Source: Xiphydria camelus (taxonomy: Eukaryota; Arthropoda; Insecta; Hymenoptera; Xiphydriidae). Taken from it: a stretch of 64,000 nucleotides of DNA. Shown piece after piece: positions 23,616 through 33,639 of the stretch. The DNA is taken from contig OY783193.1 of NCBI GenBank assembly GCA_963678675.1, forward strand, positions 21,817,309-21,881,308. The letters run 5' to 3'. Made by a program: the position numbers and the translations under genes. Each line of letters opens with the position of its first letter. Position 1 is the stretch's first letter. The notes under the pieces were generated by a model, which did no database searches, was not told where the DNA came from, and worked only from the letters and a program-made list of their open reading frames with translations.

Positions 23616-25159
23616 TACGTTGTTTTGTTCAATTTAGTAAATACGTTTCAACAAATCCGTGTTTATAAGTTTAAAGTTACCTGTAAAAGACATCAAATGT
23701 TTTTGCGTTAATATGGCGGATCCAATATGGTGGAAAGGTTCCTCAAAAATTGATCGAATCTGGGTGAAATTGAATACTCGGGGATTTTTGGAGTTGCTGA
23801 TTACGAATCCAAAGTCAAAATTCCGAAAAACAATATGGCGGATCCAATATGGCGGAAAGGTTCCTCAAAAGTTGATCAAATCTGGGTGAAATTGAGTACT
23901 CAGGGATTTTCGGGGTCGCTGATTACGAATCCTGCACTGATTGGCTGAATAGGGATGATGTGAGCTAGCGCGATGCGCCCTGATTAGGTAGGAGAGAATG
24001 ACATTAGAACAAGGGATGACGGTTCCTCGGGATTTACGACCCCGAGGAGATCTGATAAATTTATCGCGCGGCGACCGAACAATGGCATTGAGTATTTTCC
24101 GTGTTCCGGATCTAGCGGGCAGGGGTAACGTTGCTCGTCCTTGATTATAAGTTTAAAGCTACTTCTAAAAGATATCAAATTATTCTTAGCGTTAATATAC
24201 TCTACAAAAAAACAGTTAAGCTTTAATATTTGTTAAAACCTTGTTTCGACTTTTGGCCAAAAAATCCCTTCCTACAAACAATAGCGCGACCCCGAAAACC
24301 CCCGAGTACCCGAATTCAGGGAAATTACTCTATTTTACGTCGAGATTTGATCCGCGCATGCGTCGTACTGTGGCGCCATCTACGAATTCTGTAATTCTGC
24401 CCCCGGATTAGTAATCAGCGACCCTAAAAGTCCCCAAGTACTCAATCTCACCCAGATTCGATCAATTTTTTAGGAACCTTTCCGCCATATTGGATCCGCC
24501 ATATTGTTTTTCGAAATTTTGACTCTGGATTCGTAATCAGCGACCCTAAAAACCAGCAAGTGCTCAATCTCACCCAGATTCGATCAATTTTTGAGGAACC
24601 TTTCCGCCATATTGGATCCGCCATATTGTTTTTCGAAATTTTGACTTCGGATTCGTAATCAGCAACCCCAAAAACCCCTGGGTATTCAATTTCACCTCGA
24701 TTAATACACGTTTTCGACTTTTGGCCAGAATTTCGGCATTTCCGCCCATAGTGCGTCGGTAAGGGGTTGCCCACTGACTGAGCCCCCCCCCGTCCCCCCC
24801 AACCCCCCCCCCAACGGACTCTCCTGCCATCCTTAATATCACCTCCGAGTTTGGCGCCGAAGAGGACCCGAGCCCGGCCATTTTGGCCTTGCGAGCTTTC
24901 ATCCTCACCACTCCCGAGCGATTTTTTTTGCGCTTAGGCACCGAGGCCTCAGAGGGTTCGACTAATGCCTGGACCCCCCCCCCCCTGGCCTTGGGTTCCT
25001 CGGTTCCGGTAAGGACAGGCAACTGTCCGCCAATGAGGCCAAAGCCCCATCGCCTTCCAGAGCCCGCCGCTCATCCGTCCCCATTACATCGAATGGAGCT
25101 GCCTCCATGGAAGCCTCCCCACCCGCAGTTATTGAGATACTTTTAATATTTGTGTCCAT

Positions 25160-25532
25160 ATAAGTCCCACGAGTATGCAGGAATTAAACGGTCCGCCCCC
25201 GCAGAGCCTGCTATACGGAGGTAAGGCTAAATACAATGGGGTGGCGCCTCGTGCCCCACGGGCATCGTTTACGGCAATGTGTCATCCAGCTCTCGGAACG
25301 ATGGCTTACACCTTAGCTTGGGGAGCTGGTCCGCGGCAGGGCTTTAGCTCCCCTGGGGCGATTTTTACGTCACCCGGGTTGCTGTACGGCACCCGATAAC
25401 CAGGGTCTTTCGTGGGCCCCTACGGAGTCCACTTCAGTCCCAGGCCATCCTCCTATTCACCACCTGGAGACGCGCCCGGTTGGAGCTCACCCAATGCTCC
25501 CCGCACTCCTTACGGAGATTAGGGAATTTGGG
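25160..25532 (-). other. LINE 5' leader
   Basis: This GC-rich, non-coding stretch lies between the LINE ORF1 start and the 14-bp target duplication. It contains short purine/pyrimidine runs but no other feature. By position it would hold the internal promoter of the LINE; I see no diagnostic motif. Confidence 0.55.
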
Positions 25533-25673
25533 ACTTTTACATGTTTTATGGCGTACTTACAGGTGCTGTACATTATTTTGCTTGCATTTCCATCTTACAT
25601 TTCTTTTCTGAAAGCGATTTGGATAATTAGCGATTCGGATAGTCGGAGTTCGGATAATTGGAGTCCTACTGTA

Positions 25674-26096
25674 ACTGAAATATGAGAAAAAATATTTAAC
25701 TTCGATATTATCAATGATCGTAGTGGGATCATTTCTACCATTAATGAGATTAAAAGAAAATTTGTCTTTTAAAAATTTCAGCAGTGGCTGAGCTTCTGGC
25801 AATGAAAATTTAACATTGAAATCTTCAGCAAGAATTACTGGCTGTTCGTGATAATTCACAGGTTCTCCAAGAATTTCGGAAAGGGCCTGAGAACCTGTAG
25901 TTGGTAATAGCAGTAATGATTTTCCAAAAAATAATTTGATATCACGCATTGGAGTATTGGGTGATAAAAAACCAAAACTGTCATTTGAATGAACAACACA
26001 TTCACAGCACTGTAAAACTTTCCGCAAAAATATTGTGTTTCCTATAAACGGAGTACCAAAATAGCGGCAACGCATTACAATATTTACGAGCGTCAT
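25674..26096 (-). pseudogene. EEP-type endonuclease ORF, copy A, 5' part
   Basis: The minus strand reads from a Met at 26096 (MTLVNIVMRC...) through 'SPNTPMRDIKLFFGKSLLLL', 'GEPVNYHEQPVILAEDFNVKF' and 'FLKDKFSFNLINGRND', to 'SYFSY', where the pogo-type MITE begins. 'P.IL..DFN..F' is the Asp/Asn catalytic motif of the endonuclease/exonuclease/phosphatase fold, and 'F(V)SYFSYH.P' the terminal motif before the active-site His. Proteins with this order occur with insect Helitron-like helicases. Copy B (about 31430-31947) matches closely; copy C (28430-28900) is a more distant relative. Confidence 0.7.
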
Positions 26097-26170
26097 AATG
26101 CGTCATAGCGTCGTGGTGCGTCATACTAGGTACTGGTACGTATAGTCAAGCCGGTCCCATATGATGCGTC

Positions 26171-26240
26171 CAGCATTGGTTCCAGCGTTGGTTCCAACGT
26201 TGGTTCCAACGTTGGTTCCAACGCTGGTTCCAACGCTGGA
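26171..26240. repeat. 12-bp tandem repeat, about five units
   Basis: Units of 'gttggttccaac' and close variants (gctggttccaac, gcattggttcc) run head to tail just outside the left arm of the 26.3-27.9 kb TIR element. Each unit is partly self-complementary (gttgg/ccaac). Function unknown. Confidence 0.75.
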
Positions 26241-26809
26241 CAAAATTGTCGTCGCCGGGCCCAGGCGATGTCTCTAATGCATTCCAGCGTTGTACACATC
26301 GCCATTTGTCACATCGTGAGGGTGAACTCTTGCGAATTGCATGTGTTCAACGTTAACGAACGTTGACTACATACCACGTTCGGGTTTCTGTCGGTAAATT
26401 TGAGCCGCGTCAAAAGAGTTTCGAAATATAGCGGTATTTATTACCATGGGCACTGCAGAAAATTACTCATTCTGACCTGTCCCGTATCGCCCGCCTCACC
26501 ATTACGCAGGTCACGCGCAAATACTACTGTCTCTCAATTGCGTAGGTCAGTTGCGGGGGTATGTTTCAGCGAATCTAGCCTCGCTAGTTAATGAGCTCGC
26601 AATTTTCCCAGAAGCGTTAATTGTCGGTCGCGTCTTAATGAACCGCTTACCACAATACCCATTCTAATAGATCCCGCTATACTTAATATTAAATCAGCTT
26701 TGTAAAGAGGAGAAGTGACGAATTCAATACATGACCGATCCGGAAAATGTAACACCTGGATTTAGGCACGGGCCTCGGAAAATACCCAGCGTAATCTCTT
26801 GTTCCACGT

Positions 26810-26920
26810 CATCCTCCCCCAGTTAATCAGAGTGTATGGCGTCAGCCCACGCTATCCCTACTATCTTGCAATTACTGTTAGATGTAAGATATATGTATAA
26901 GTCCGAACCAAATACGCTAT
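26810..26920 (+). repeat. Segment shared with the Transib interior (21955-22080)
   Basis: The order 'gtcatcc', 'cagccaatcag'-like, 'gcgtcagcccacgctatccc', 'tcttgcaa.t.ctgtta', 'agatgtaagatatat' is shared with 21955-22080, where it lies just upstream of the Transib transposase coding part. It includes a TATA-like 'agatatat'. I infer a common promoter-type module in two related elements. Confidence 0.5.
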
Positions 26921-26988
26921 CTTTAATGTATTGTGTATTCTAGTGCAGTGTAGTTTAGTGTTTGTAGTCTAGTACATCTATTATAACT

Positions 26989-27418
<430 letters not shown>

Positions 27419-27910
27419 TTCATTTCTAAACCGCGTGGCATTATTTCGTTTCAAAATGTGGAATAATAAGTTGTCTACGAATTACAATTCATAAAACGTT
27501 CATATCCATAACGGTTAACGTTGAAAGCTCCTTTGACGCGGGTCAGTTGAAGGGTACAGGAAGAAAACAGGGAATGTCACAAAAACAACATCTTGAGAAA
27601 TTAAGCTTTTTAAGCTTGGAGATCTTTTGTTTTATGCCTGTATACCAATATTTTATTTGTATTTTCTGTGGACATTTATCGTTTTATTCCTGTAACAGTC
27701 CTCCCACCAAAAAGTACACATAAAATACTATAGATAGCGATGAAAACCCAATTTTCGACGAAAAGTGCACATTCCCTGTTTTATTCATATAGCCTTCAGT
27801 TACCGACAGAAGCCCGAACGTGGCATGAAGCTAACGTTGGACACATGTAATTCGCCAGCATCCACCCACACGATGTGGCAAATTCCGATGTGTCCAACGT
27901 TGGAAGGCAT

Positions 27911-28429
27911 TCGCCACATCCTCTGAGACCGGCTTCACCGAATATAAACGTAGACAAGAAGGGTCACTTTTCGTCGGCACTCTGAAATGAGGATTACGAC
28001 GGTGAGCCGCCGTATTCCGAAAAACCGATTTGAGTAAATAAGCCGTCGCGTACCTTCTCGTATATATACGGTGGCAATTTGCTGTGCGACGTTCACATTA
28101 CTTCGTTAGCGACTGATACGGGGGTTAATAGAAATGAATTTTAAAGTATCGATAGAATTAAATTATTTACTAAACTGTTGAACCGAATTTTCCTTTTGTT
28201 AAAATAAGACAATGTAATGTTATTAGTTCCTTTGAATATAAAAATAATAATATAATGAAATAAAGAAACGTAAACGAGTTAGTCATTCTAACTTGTAATT
28301 ATTGATGTGTAAACATCGGGCAAAACAATGTTGCGTGGAACTGATGTGGGTATATTCAGTTAATGAAAATTATTAAAACGAAATGAATGAAAAATTAATA
28401 AGAAATTGTTTATTCTGACTATGAATCAT
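27911..28429. other. No recognised gene
   Basis: Mixed DNA, AT-rich after 28130. Nothing recognised. Confidence 0.4.
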
Positions 28430-28900
28430 GTACACTGGATATACTTGGTTTATGACAGCTAAAATACGATACATAAACTTGCGAGTGTAGCGTATGATTA
28501 AAACGTTGAAAAACTGCTTCAATAGTTGTTCCACCACTAGTCGCAACTGTTTTGTCAGAGCTCATATCAAGTTCCAACTTATCCTTCAAAAAAGTAATAA
28601 GTTATGTAGATGTAGGATCATTAAAATTTACGTTGAAATCACCACTCAGAATCATCGGTCGGGGAAGATAATCATCTCCAAGTATAGCTGAACCCTCCGT
28701 AATGAATGGTAGAAGGACAAAGTGAATAAAATTTATAATCTTTTCGATGGGTTGGTTTGGTAAAATGTAGACAACGATTGGCAGAAGAGTCTGTCCATTT
28801 GGTAACAGCAACCTGGCAATTACAACCGCCTGATATGGTGCTGCATTCTTCTGTTTCTCCTCTCGTTTTTTTGTCTGTAGTTTATCATGTATTCTGCCTT
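28430..28900 (-). pseudogene. EEP-type endonuclease fragment, copy C
   Basis: The minus strand reads 'PYQAVVIARLLLPNGQTLLPIVVYI', 'FIHFVLLPFITEGSAILGDDYLPRPMILSGDFNVNF', a gap with frame changes, then 'GGTTIEAVFQRF', 'VYVSYFSCHKP' near 28440-28460. The order GDFNVNF ... VSYFS.HKP is the EEP-fold signature. It diverges clearly from copies A and B. No upstream helicase is attached. Confidence 0.65.
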
Positions 28901-29685
28901 CCTCTTCTTCGCAATTTCTGTAAAATATTAATCACTAATTAATTTAAACAGTTAAAACTACAAATTACTAGATAAATGATTGTCGCGTACAAATGAAATA
29001 TGGATATAAAATGATAAAAATATTCCGTATAATTACACTTACCAGCTGCATGTAATTCCATTTTAGGTTATGAAAAAGTCACAATTTTTCATCTATTTTA
29101 ATTGGAAATCCTAGTCAAAACGTTTTTCTACACTAAAAATACTAGAAAGTTGTACGTTCACTGTATTATTTTGTCGAAAATTGTCAAATTCGAATTTTTT
29201 TCTCATTTAAAATTAATAATAACCCACGAGTCAACTCGCGGCGTCACGCGGCCAGAGGCGGTGCGGTGCACGCGTGCGCGCTTTGTTCCACGGCCTGCGA
29301 CCGCATCTCATGCGATTGTCATAATGAGCCACGGTTGAGCCGATCGTCCACCTTGTGCGTGCGTAGCGCTGGGAACTGCTGTGTGCTCTCCCCCGTCCTC
29401 GCGGAGCTACCAATTGCCAAGCTCACACGGACACACACTAATGCTGTTCACGCTTCCTCCACCACTTTCCCCAAATTATTCCCAGGTGAACCGAGCCGTA
29501 AGATGTTTACACATCAAAAATATTTCATGCATCAAAACTAAGTATCTAATAGTACATCTGCACAACGCATCACCGGCATTTTTATATGTTTAAGGTAGCA
29601 ATCAATTACAATAATTATCTGTTTAATTATTAAACACACCGGTATATCCGATCGCCAATGCTCTCGTGCGATATGTACAACACCC
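28901..29685. other. No recognised gene
   Basis: AT-rich to 29220, then a GC-rich patch (29225-29460) with open frames on both strands and no recognisable product. Confidence 0.35.
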
Positions 29686-29689
29686 TATA

Positions 29690-29908
29690 TAAGCGATACC
29701 CGAGCGCGAGACATGCCGAGGCAGACGCCCAGGTAGGGAGACTACCTGAAACGCGAGACCGAGAGCACCGTGTATACGCTCTCGCTGCCTTTGACTCGTG
29801 TTGGAGACCACTTCTAGACCGAGCGCTCCGAGGACGAGGCGAGAACACCAGGTACACGCTCGCTCTCGCCTGGTCTCGGGTCTCCTCGGCGAGCGTGTAC
29901 TGCCGGCA
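29690..29908. mobile_element. Truncated copy of the GC-rich TAA MITE
   Basis: The right end (GCGTGTACTGCCGGCA to 29908) and the body match the MITE at 30963-31285. The left end stops inside the arm ('gagcgcgagacatgcc'), lacking the outer 35 bases or so. Non-coding despite open frames on both strands. Confidence 0.7.
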
Positions 29909-30029
29909 TTAAACGCTCCGATACACAGTGGTCGATTTTTGGATTTATGGTAGTTAAAAATATATTATGAAATATCATAATATGGTTAACCATAACCATA
30001 TCAAATATGGTTTCGAGGTTGACGTTTGT

Positions 30030-30130
30030 TTGAAGTGAAACTTATTATGCGACGTCGGAGCGTTCAACGCTGTGCGTTAAATATCTAACGCTCCTGTGGA
30101 GGGGGTACGGTACCGTGGGCCCACTATAGG
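30030..30130. repeat. Empty-site paralog of the 30.9-31.35 kb repeat
   Basis: The stretch 'gaagtgaaactt.ttatgcgacg..agagcgttgaac.ctgtgcgttaaa....taacgctcctgtgga...ggtacggtaccgtgggcccactatagg' occurs here without interruption. It recurs at 30907-31350, split there by the MITE at 30963-31285. The single TAA here (30086-30088) matches the TAA pair at 30960-30962 and 31286-31288. Confidence 0.8.
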
Positions 30131-30962
30131 TGGAAATGGTTTGCGCATGCGCACCGTATTCCCTGTACTGCACCATCAAACGTAAACGAATCGCTGTGCT
30201 AATATCCCGTTTGCCCGCTAGATGGCGAATATTCTCGGATGCAAATTTATGTTTTAGTATTTATAAGAGCAACGTTGAAATGAGTAATTGTTATCACTTC
30301 ATGGCTCAATTTGGGCTTTGATTGTCGATATCTTTATGGTAGGAATTTCATATTGGGGAAATATGTTCTTATCAGCTTAATATCTGATACACTCCCGATT
30401 CGGGAGTCAGAATGTTAAACTGATTTTTGGTAGTGGGTGAGGTGTCGGGAGCTCGCTCCAGCCTTGTCGCGGGTTGTCCTGGTACTATAGTGCCTCCAGG
30501 ACCAGCCCATTAGTCTCTTGTAAATATTCATTACCTCCCTGAGAAGGTTTGAGGTCGATAAGGCCACCCACCTTCAGTGGAAAACACTCCACAGGAAAAA
30601 TCTGTTTACAAAATATTCTGATTTTACCTTTACCGACAGCGACCGATTTTACCCTCGATGACGCGCAGTGTTTAAGTTCTAGTCCCTCTGACTTGCAATT
30701 ATTCTGGGTCCTTTTCACCAATTTTAACTTAGATTTAATTTCTAGTCATTTCTTCAGTCGAGCGTCTTACACTCGCTGAAGGAATTTTAGAAGTTTGATT
30801 ATAGAGAGTTCGAATTTTCGCGCTTTGATCTCACGCTCTGCCGGTAGCGATCAGTAGTTAGTCTCGTGTTCACTTTCCCTCAGTGTTACGTGTTCATTTA
30901 GTTTTGAAGTGAAACTTCTTATGCGACGGCAGAGCGTTGAACTCTGTGCGTTAAACGACTAA

Positions 30963-31285
30963 TGCCGGCAGTACACGCTCGCCGAGGGGACCCGAGACCA
31001 GGCTAGAGCGAGAGTGTACATGGTGTTCTCTCCTCGTCCTCGAAGCGCTCAGTCTAGAAGCAGTCCCCAACACTGCCCTGCTAAGCAAAACTGCAGTACC
31101 TCCTATGCTATTGCAGATACTGCACTTTATCTTGGCACGGCAGAACACAAGTCAAAGGAAGCGAGAGCGTAAGTGGGGGGTATCACGGTGCTCTCGGTCT
31201 CGCGTCTCAGGTAGTCTCACTACCTAGGCGTCTCGCCTCGGCATGTCTCGCGCCGAGTCTCCTCGGTGAGCGTGTACTGCTAGCA
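30963..31285. mobile_element. GC-rich MITE, 323 bp, TAA duplication
   Basis: TGCCGGCAGTACACGCTCGC at 30963 pairs with the inverted end at 31285 (two mismatches). TAA flanks it on both sides, and the uninterrupted paralog at 30030-30130 confirms the insertion point. The 3-bp duplication suggests PIF/Harbinger affiliation. No coding capacity was recognised. Confidence 0.85.
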
Positions 31286-31429
31286 TAACGCTCCTGTATA
31301 AGCCTACTCCTGTGGAGGAGGTACGGTACCGTGGGCCCACTATAGGTATACGTACCAGTAGGTAGGTATGTGTACCTGGTATGATGCATCACGACGGTAT
31401 GACGCATCATGACGTTCGTAAATATTATG

Positions 31430-31947
31430 ATGCATTGCCGCTGTGTTTTGATGCTCCGTTTATAGGAAACAAAATATTTTTGCGACAAGTTTTACAGTGT
31501 TGTTAATGAGTGGGTATTTCAATCAAATGATAGTTCTGGTTTTTTATCACCCAATATTCCATTGCGTGCTATCAAATTATTTCTTGGAAAATCATTACTG
31601 CGATTATCAACTGCAGGTTCTCAGGCCCTTGCCGAAATTCTTGGAGAACCAGTGAATTATCACGAACAGCCAGTAATTCTTGCTGAAGATTTCAATCTTA
31701 ACTTTTCATTGACAGAAGCTCAGCAACTGTTCGAATTTTTAAAAGACAAATTTTCTTTTAATCTCATTAATGTTAGAAATTATCCCACTACTAAAGGAGG
31801 CACTACACAATTGATGACATTTTAGCGAGAAACATTGATAATATCGAAGTTAAACATTTTGTCTCATATTTCAGTTACCATAATCCAATGGTTATTGCTG
31901 TAGACTCGATTGGCGATAGAGTAGAAAATGAACAAGAAGAACAATAG
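31430..31947 (+). pseudogene. EEP-type endonuclease ORF, copy B
   Basis: Same protein as copy A, on the plus strand: 'SPNIPLRAIKLFLGKSLLRLSTAGSQALAEILGEPVNYH', 'QPVILAEDFNLNFSLTEAQ', 'DNIEVKHFVSYFSYHNPMVIAVDSIGDRVENEQEEQ' and a stop at 31945-31947. Two stops near 31503 and a frame change near 31800 disable it. The 5' flanks of A and B (the 'actggtacgtat' and 'atgcgtcat' blocks) are also alike, so a unit larger than the ORF was copied. Confidence 0.7.
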
Positions 31948-32629
31948 TTTTAATTAAAACTAGGGGGCGCGGTCGCGGCGTTAACCCGCTAGACCCTCGG
32001 GAGCGAGGCGGGTTTTTGCTTCTTCGTTTTTCGCCGATGATACGACGCATTTTGATACTTTCTCTTTTTTTGCCACCGCATCTGAATTATTATTCCTTTT
32101 ATGAGCAGCTGTACGCACTTGTTGTTTTCGCCTATTGACGCCCTCTTCTTCGGTTAACGCGAGACGCGGTCAACCCATGACAGAATGTTCTCTTATTAAT
32201 CGATACACGCGCTATAAAAACCGAGATAAGTCTGCGTGGTGATGCCCTTCGCCCGGTGCGCCGGGATACGCGCGCTATCAAAATCTCGATCAGTCTACGT
32301 GTTGGATGGACCTCAATAGTTTCTTCGACGCATAAACAAACACCGCCGACTGAGCGTCGTCGTGTTTACTGGCGCAGTCACCTCATCACGCAGTCTTACC
32401 ACGGTAAGGCCAAGCGAACGTTGAGACGCAGTTCAGTGAGGGGATGCAGGGCGACTCACCGCAGATCTTGTAACCCATAGAAATCTATATAAGAGCGAAT
32501 GTTCGAACGCAGTGTGAGGTGGCGTAGTTTTCACGTGCCGCGAGCCGGCCGAGCGAACGTTGAGACACAGTTCAGTGAGGGGACGCAGGGCGACTCACCG
32601 CAGATTTTTGAAAACAGTAGACATCTATA
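31948..32629. repeat. Non-coding; direct repeat of 141-bp period
   Basis: 'gcgaacgttgagac.cagttcagtgaggggacgcagggcgactcaccgcag' occurs at about 32411 and 32552. A related sequence lies inverted near 48000-48090. A GC-rich hairpin 'aacccgc...gcgggtt' follows the EEP stop (31991-32020); it resembles a Helitron 3' hairpin but lacks a CTRR end. Confidence 0.55.
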
Positions 32630-33442
32630 CCGCATGTCCTATGGCCAACCGCGCAGGTGAGCTGCGACCTGAATTCTTGAATTCGGCAGTATTTATGGTA
32701 CAGTTAGAGTGGGCTTCAGACGAGTGCGCTGCATAAGAACGAAAAGTGTCGATTGCTCTTCTAATAGCTGTCAAGTCGAGAGATCGAAGCGTTTCGTGTA
32801 ACCTCAAAATCGTAAAGTTTTGAATTAGTAGTGAATAATTTGTAGAAGTGATGAGAAATAATTATAAATAATCTTCCGAATTGAAACCTTAGATATCGCT
32901 CACGCCACTTCGTAAAACTACTTCCTAGACACGCGCGGTGCTAGCGCGGAAATAATTTCTGAAACAAATAGGCATGAGGCGTGTAATTTGGTTGGACATC
33001 GAAAAAACCCGAATGATTGTTAACTCTCACTTCTGAACATTACTTACCATTTATTCAAAGATTCACGATTTCGAGCTTAGACTTCGATCTCCCGAATTGA
33101 TAGCCATCGGGAGATAAGACGTTTCACACTTTTCGTAAGAACGCAGCGTAAGAGCGAAAAGCGTCGTCTGATTTCCCGATGGCTGTCACAATTCGGAAGA
33201 TTATTTATGATTATTTCTCATCACTTCTACAAATTATTCACTACTAATTCAAAACTTTACGATTTTGAGGTTACACGAAACGCTTCGATTTCCCGAATTG
33301 ACAGCTATTAGAAGAGCAGTCGACACTTTTCGTTCTTATGCAGCGCACTCGTCTGAAGCCCACTCTAACTATACCATAAATACTGCCGAAGTCAAGAATT
33401 CAGGTCGCAGCTCACCTGCGTGGTTGGCCATAGGACATGCGG
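32630..33442. mobile_element. Fold-back MITE, 813 bp, TA duplication (copy 2)
   Basis: Near-identical in ends and body to copy 1 (22394-23179). It starts CCGCATGTCCTATGGCC and ends GGCCATAGGACATGCGG, with TA at 32628-32629 and 33443-33444. Paired related flanks ('gcgaatgttcg.acgcagtgtgaggtggcg' at 32492 and 33452) show it sits inside an older duplicated sequence. Confidence 0.85.
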
Positions 33443-33639
33443 TACAACAGCGAATGTTCGGACGCAGTGTGAGGTGGCGCACTTTTCACACGCCGTGAAT
33501 CTGCAAGAGCCTGCGAAGGTCTGCGGTCGAAACACAAAACCGGACATGATTTTTCGTTCGTGAACTTTAGTTTGTCAGTTTAAGATGGCATAATGCCGGG
33601 TTTACACACTTGCCAAACGCTTGTGCGGACTTAAAATAT

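Larger units (their letters stand above)
20567..24753 (+). mobile_element. Transib element, 4.19 kb, CGTCG duplication
   Basis: The ends CACTATGGGCGGAAACGCCG (20567) and its inverted copy (to 24753) match the CACWATG-type Transib terminus. The flanking 5-bp duplication CGTCG (20562-20566 and 24754-24758) equals the known Transib target preference CGWCG. Subterminal repeats of about 130 bp ('gggtcgctgattacgaatc', 'aatatggcggatccaatatggcgg', 'ggttcctcaaaaattgatcgaatctgg') fill 21140-21560, 23710-23935 and, inverted, 24240-24715. An inner inverted pair (about 21890-21975 with 23940-24030) brackets the transposase gene. The gene is truncated at its 5' end and interrupted, so the copy is dead. Confidence 0.85.
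19480..25159 (-). pseudogene. LINE ORF1 (gag-like), split by Transib
   Basis: ORF1 starts at a Met at 25159 (MDTNIKSISIT...) and runs to 24754. It shifts frame in a long C/G homopolymer near 24975, then resumes at 20566. The second part includes 'ILVIPGIPEETDIILRRLNRQN', 'ILGVDAVSLKRLKERG' and 'HLGIGRVLVREA'. Their order matches the DUF4780 domain of insect retroelement Gag-like proteins, which is thought to bind RNA. Basic and Pro/Gly-rich segments flank it. The 4.19-kb Transib insertion at 20567-24753 interrupts it. I did not find convincing CCHC knuckles at the end. Confidence 0.75.
14754..25532 (-). mobile_element. I/Jockey-group LINE, near full length, four nested insertions
   Basis: A perfect 14-bp duplication, acttttacatgttt, flanks it at 14740-14753 and 25533-25546, and both lie inside the pogo-type MITE. 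Removing the insertions (16614-16695, 16923-17915, 18874-19171, 20567-24753) leaves about 5.2 kb, close to a full-length element. In minus-strand order it has a 5' leader (25532-25160), a gag-like ORF1, and an ORF2 with endonuclease, reverse transcriptase, RNase H and a C-terminal Cys/His motif. RNase H plus a DUF4780-like ORF1 suggests a LOA/R1-like clade; I cannot choose between them. Frameshifts show it is inactive. Confidence 0.9.
14573..25671. mobile_element. pogo/Tigger-type MITE, split by the LINE
   Basis: The left end CAGTAGAACTCCAATTATCC (14573) and right end (to 25671; inverted CAGTAGGACTCCAATTATCC) are 24-bp inverted repeats with 'tccgaat' motifs typical of pogo/Tigger elements. 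TA flanks at 14571-14572 and 25672-25673. Without the LINE it would be about 306 bp (14573-14753 plus 25547-25671) and has no coding capacity. Its insertion point is verified by copy B of the EEP ORF near 31876, where the flanking sequences are continuous around a single TA. Confidence 0.85.

Noticed and set aside
30485..30721. 78-codon minus-strand frame with a protein-like composition
   Set aside because: It could be part of a decayed gene, but I recognise no domain and cannot extend it.
31988..32025. GC-rich hairpin as a Helitron 3' end
   Set aside because: No CTRR follows it and no matching 5' end was found; left as a comment only.
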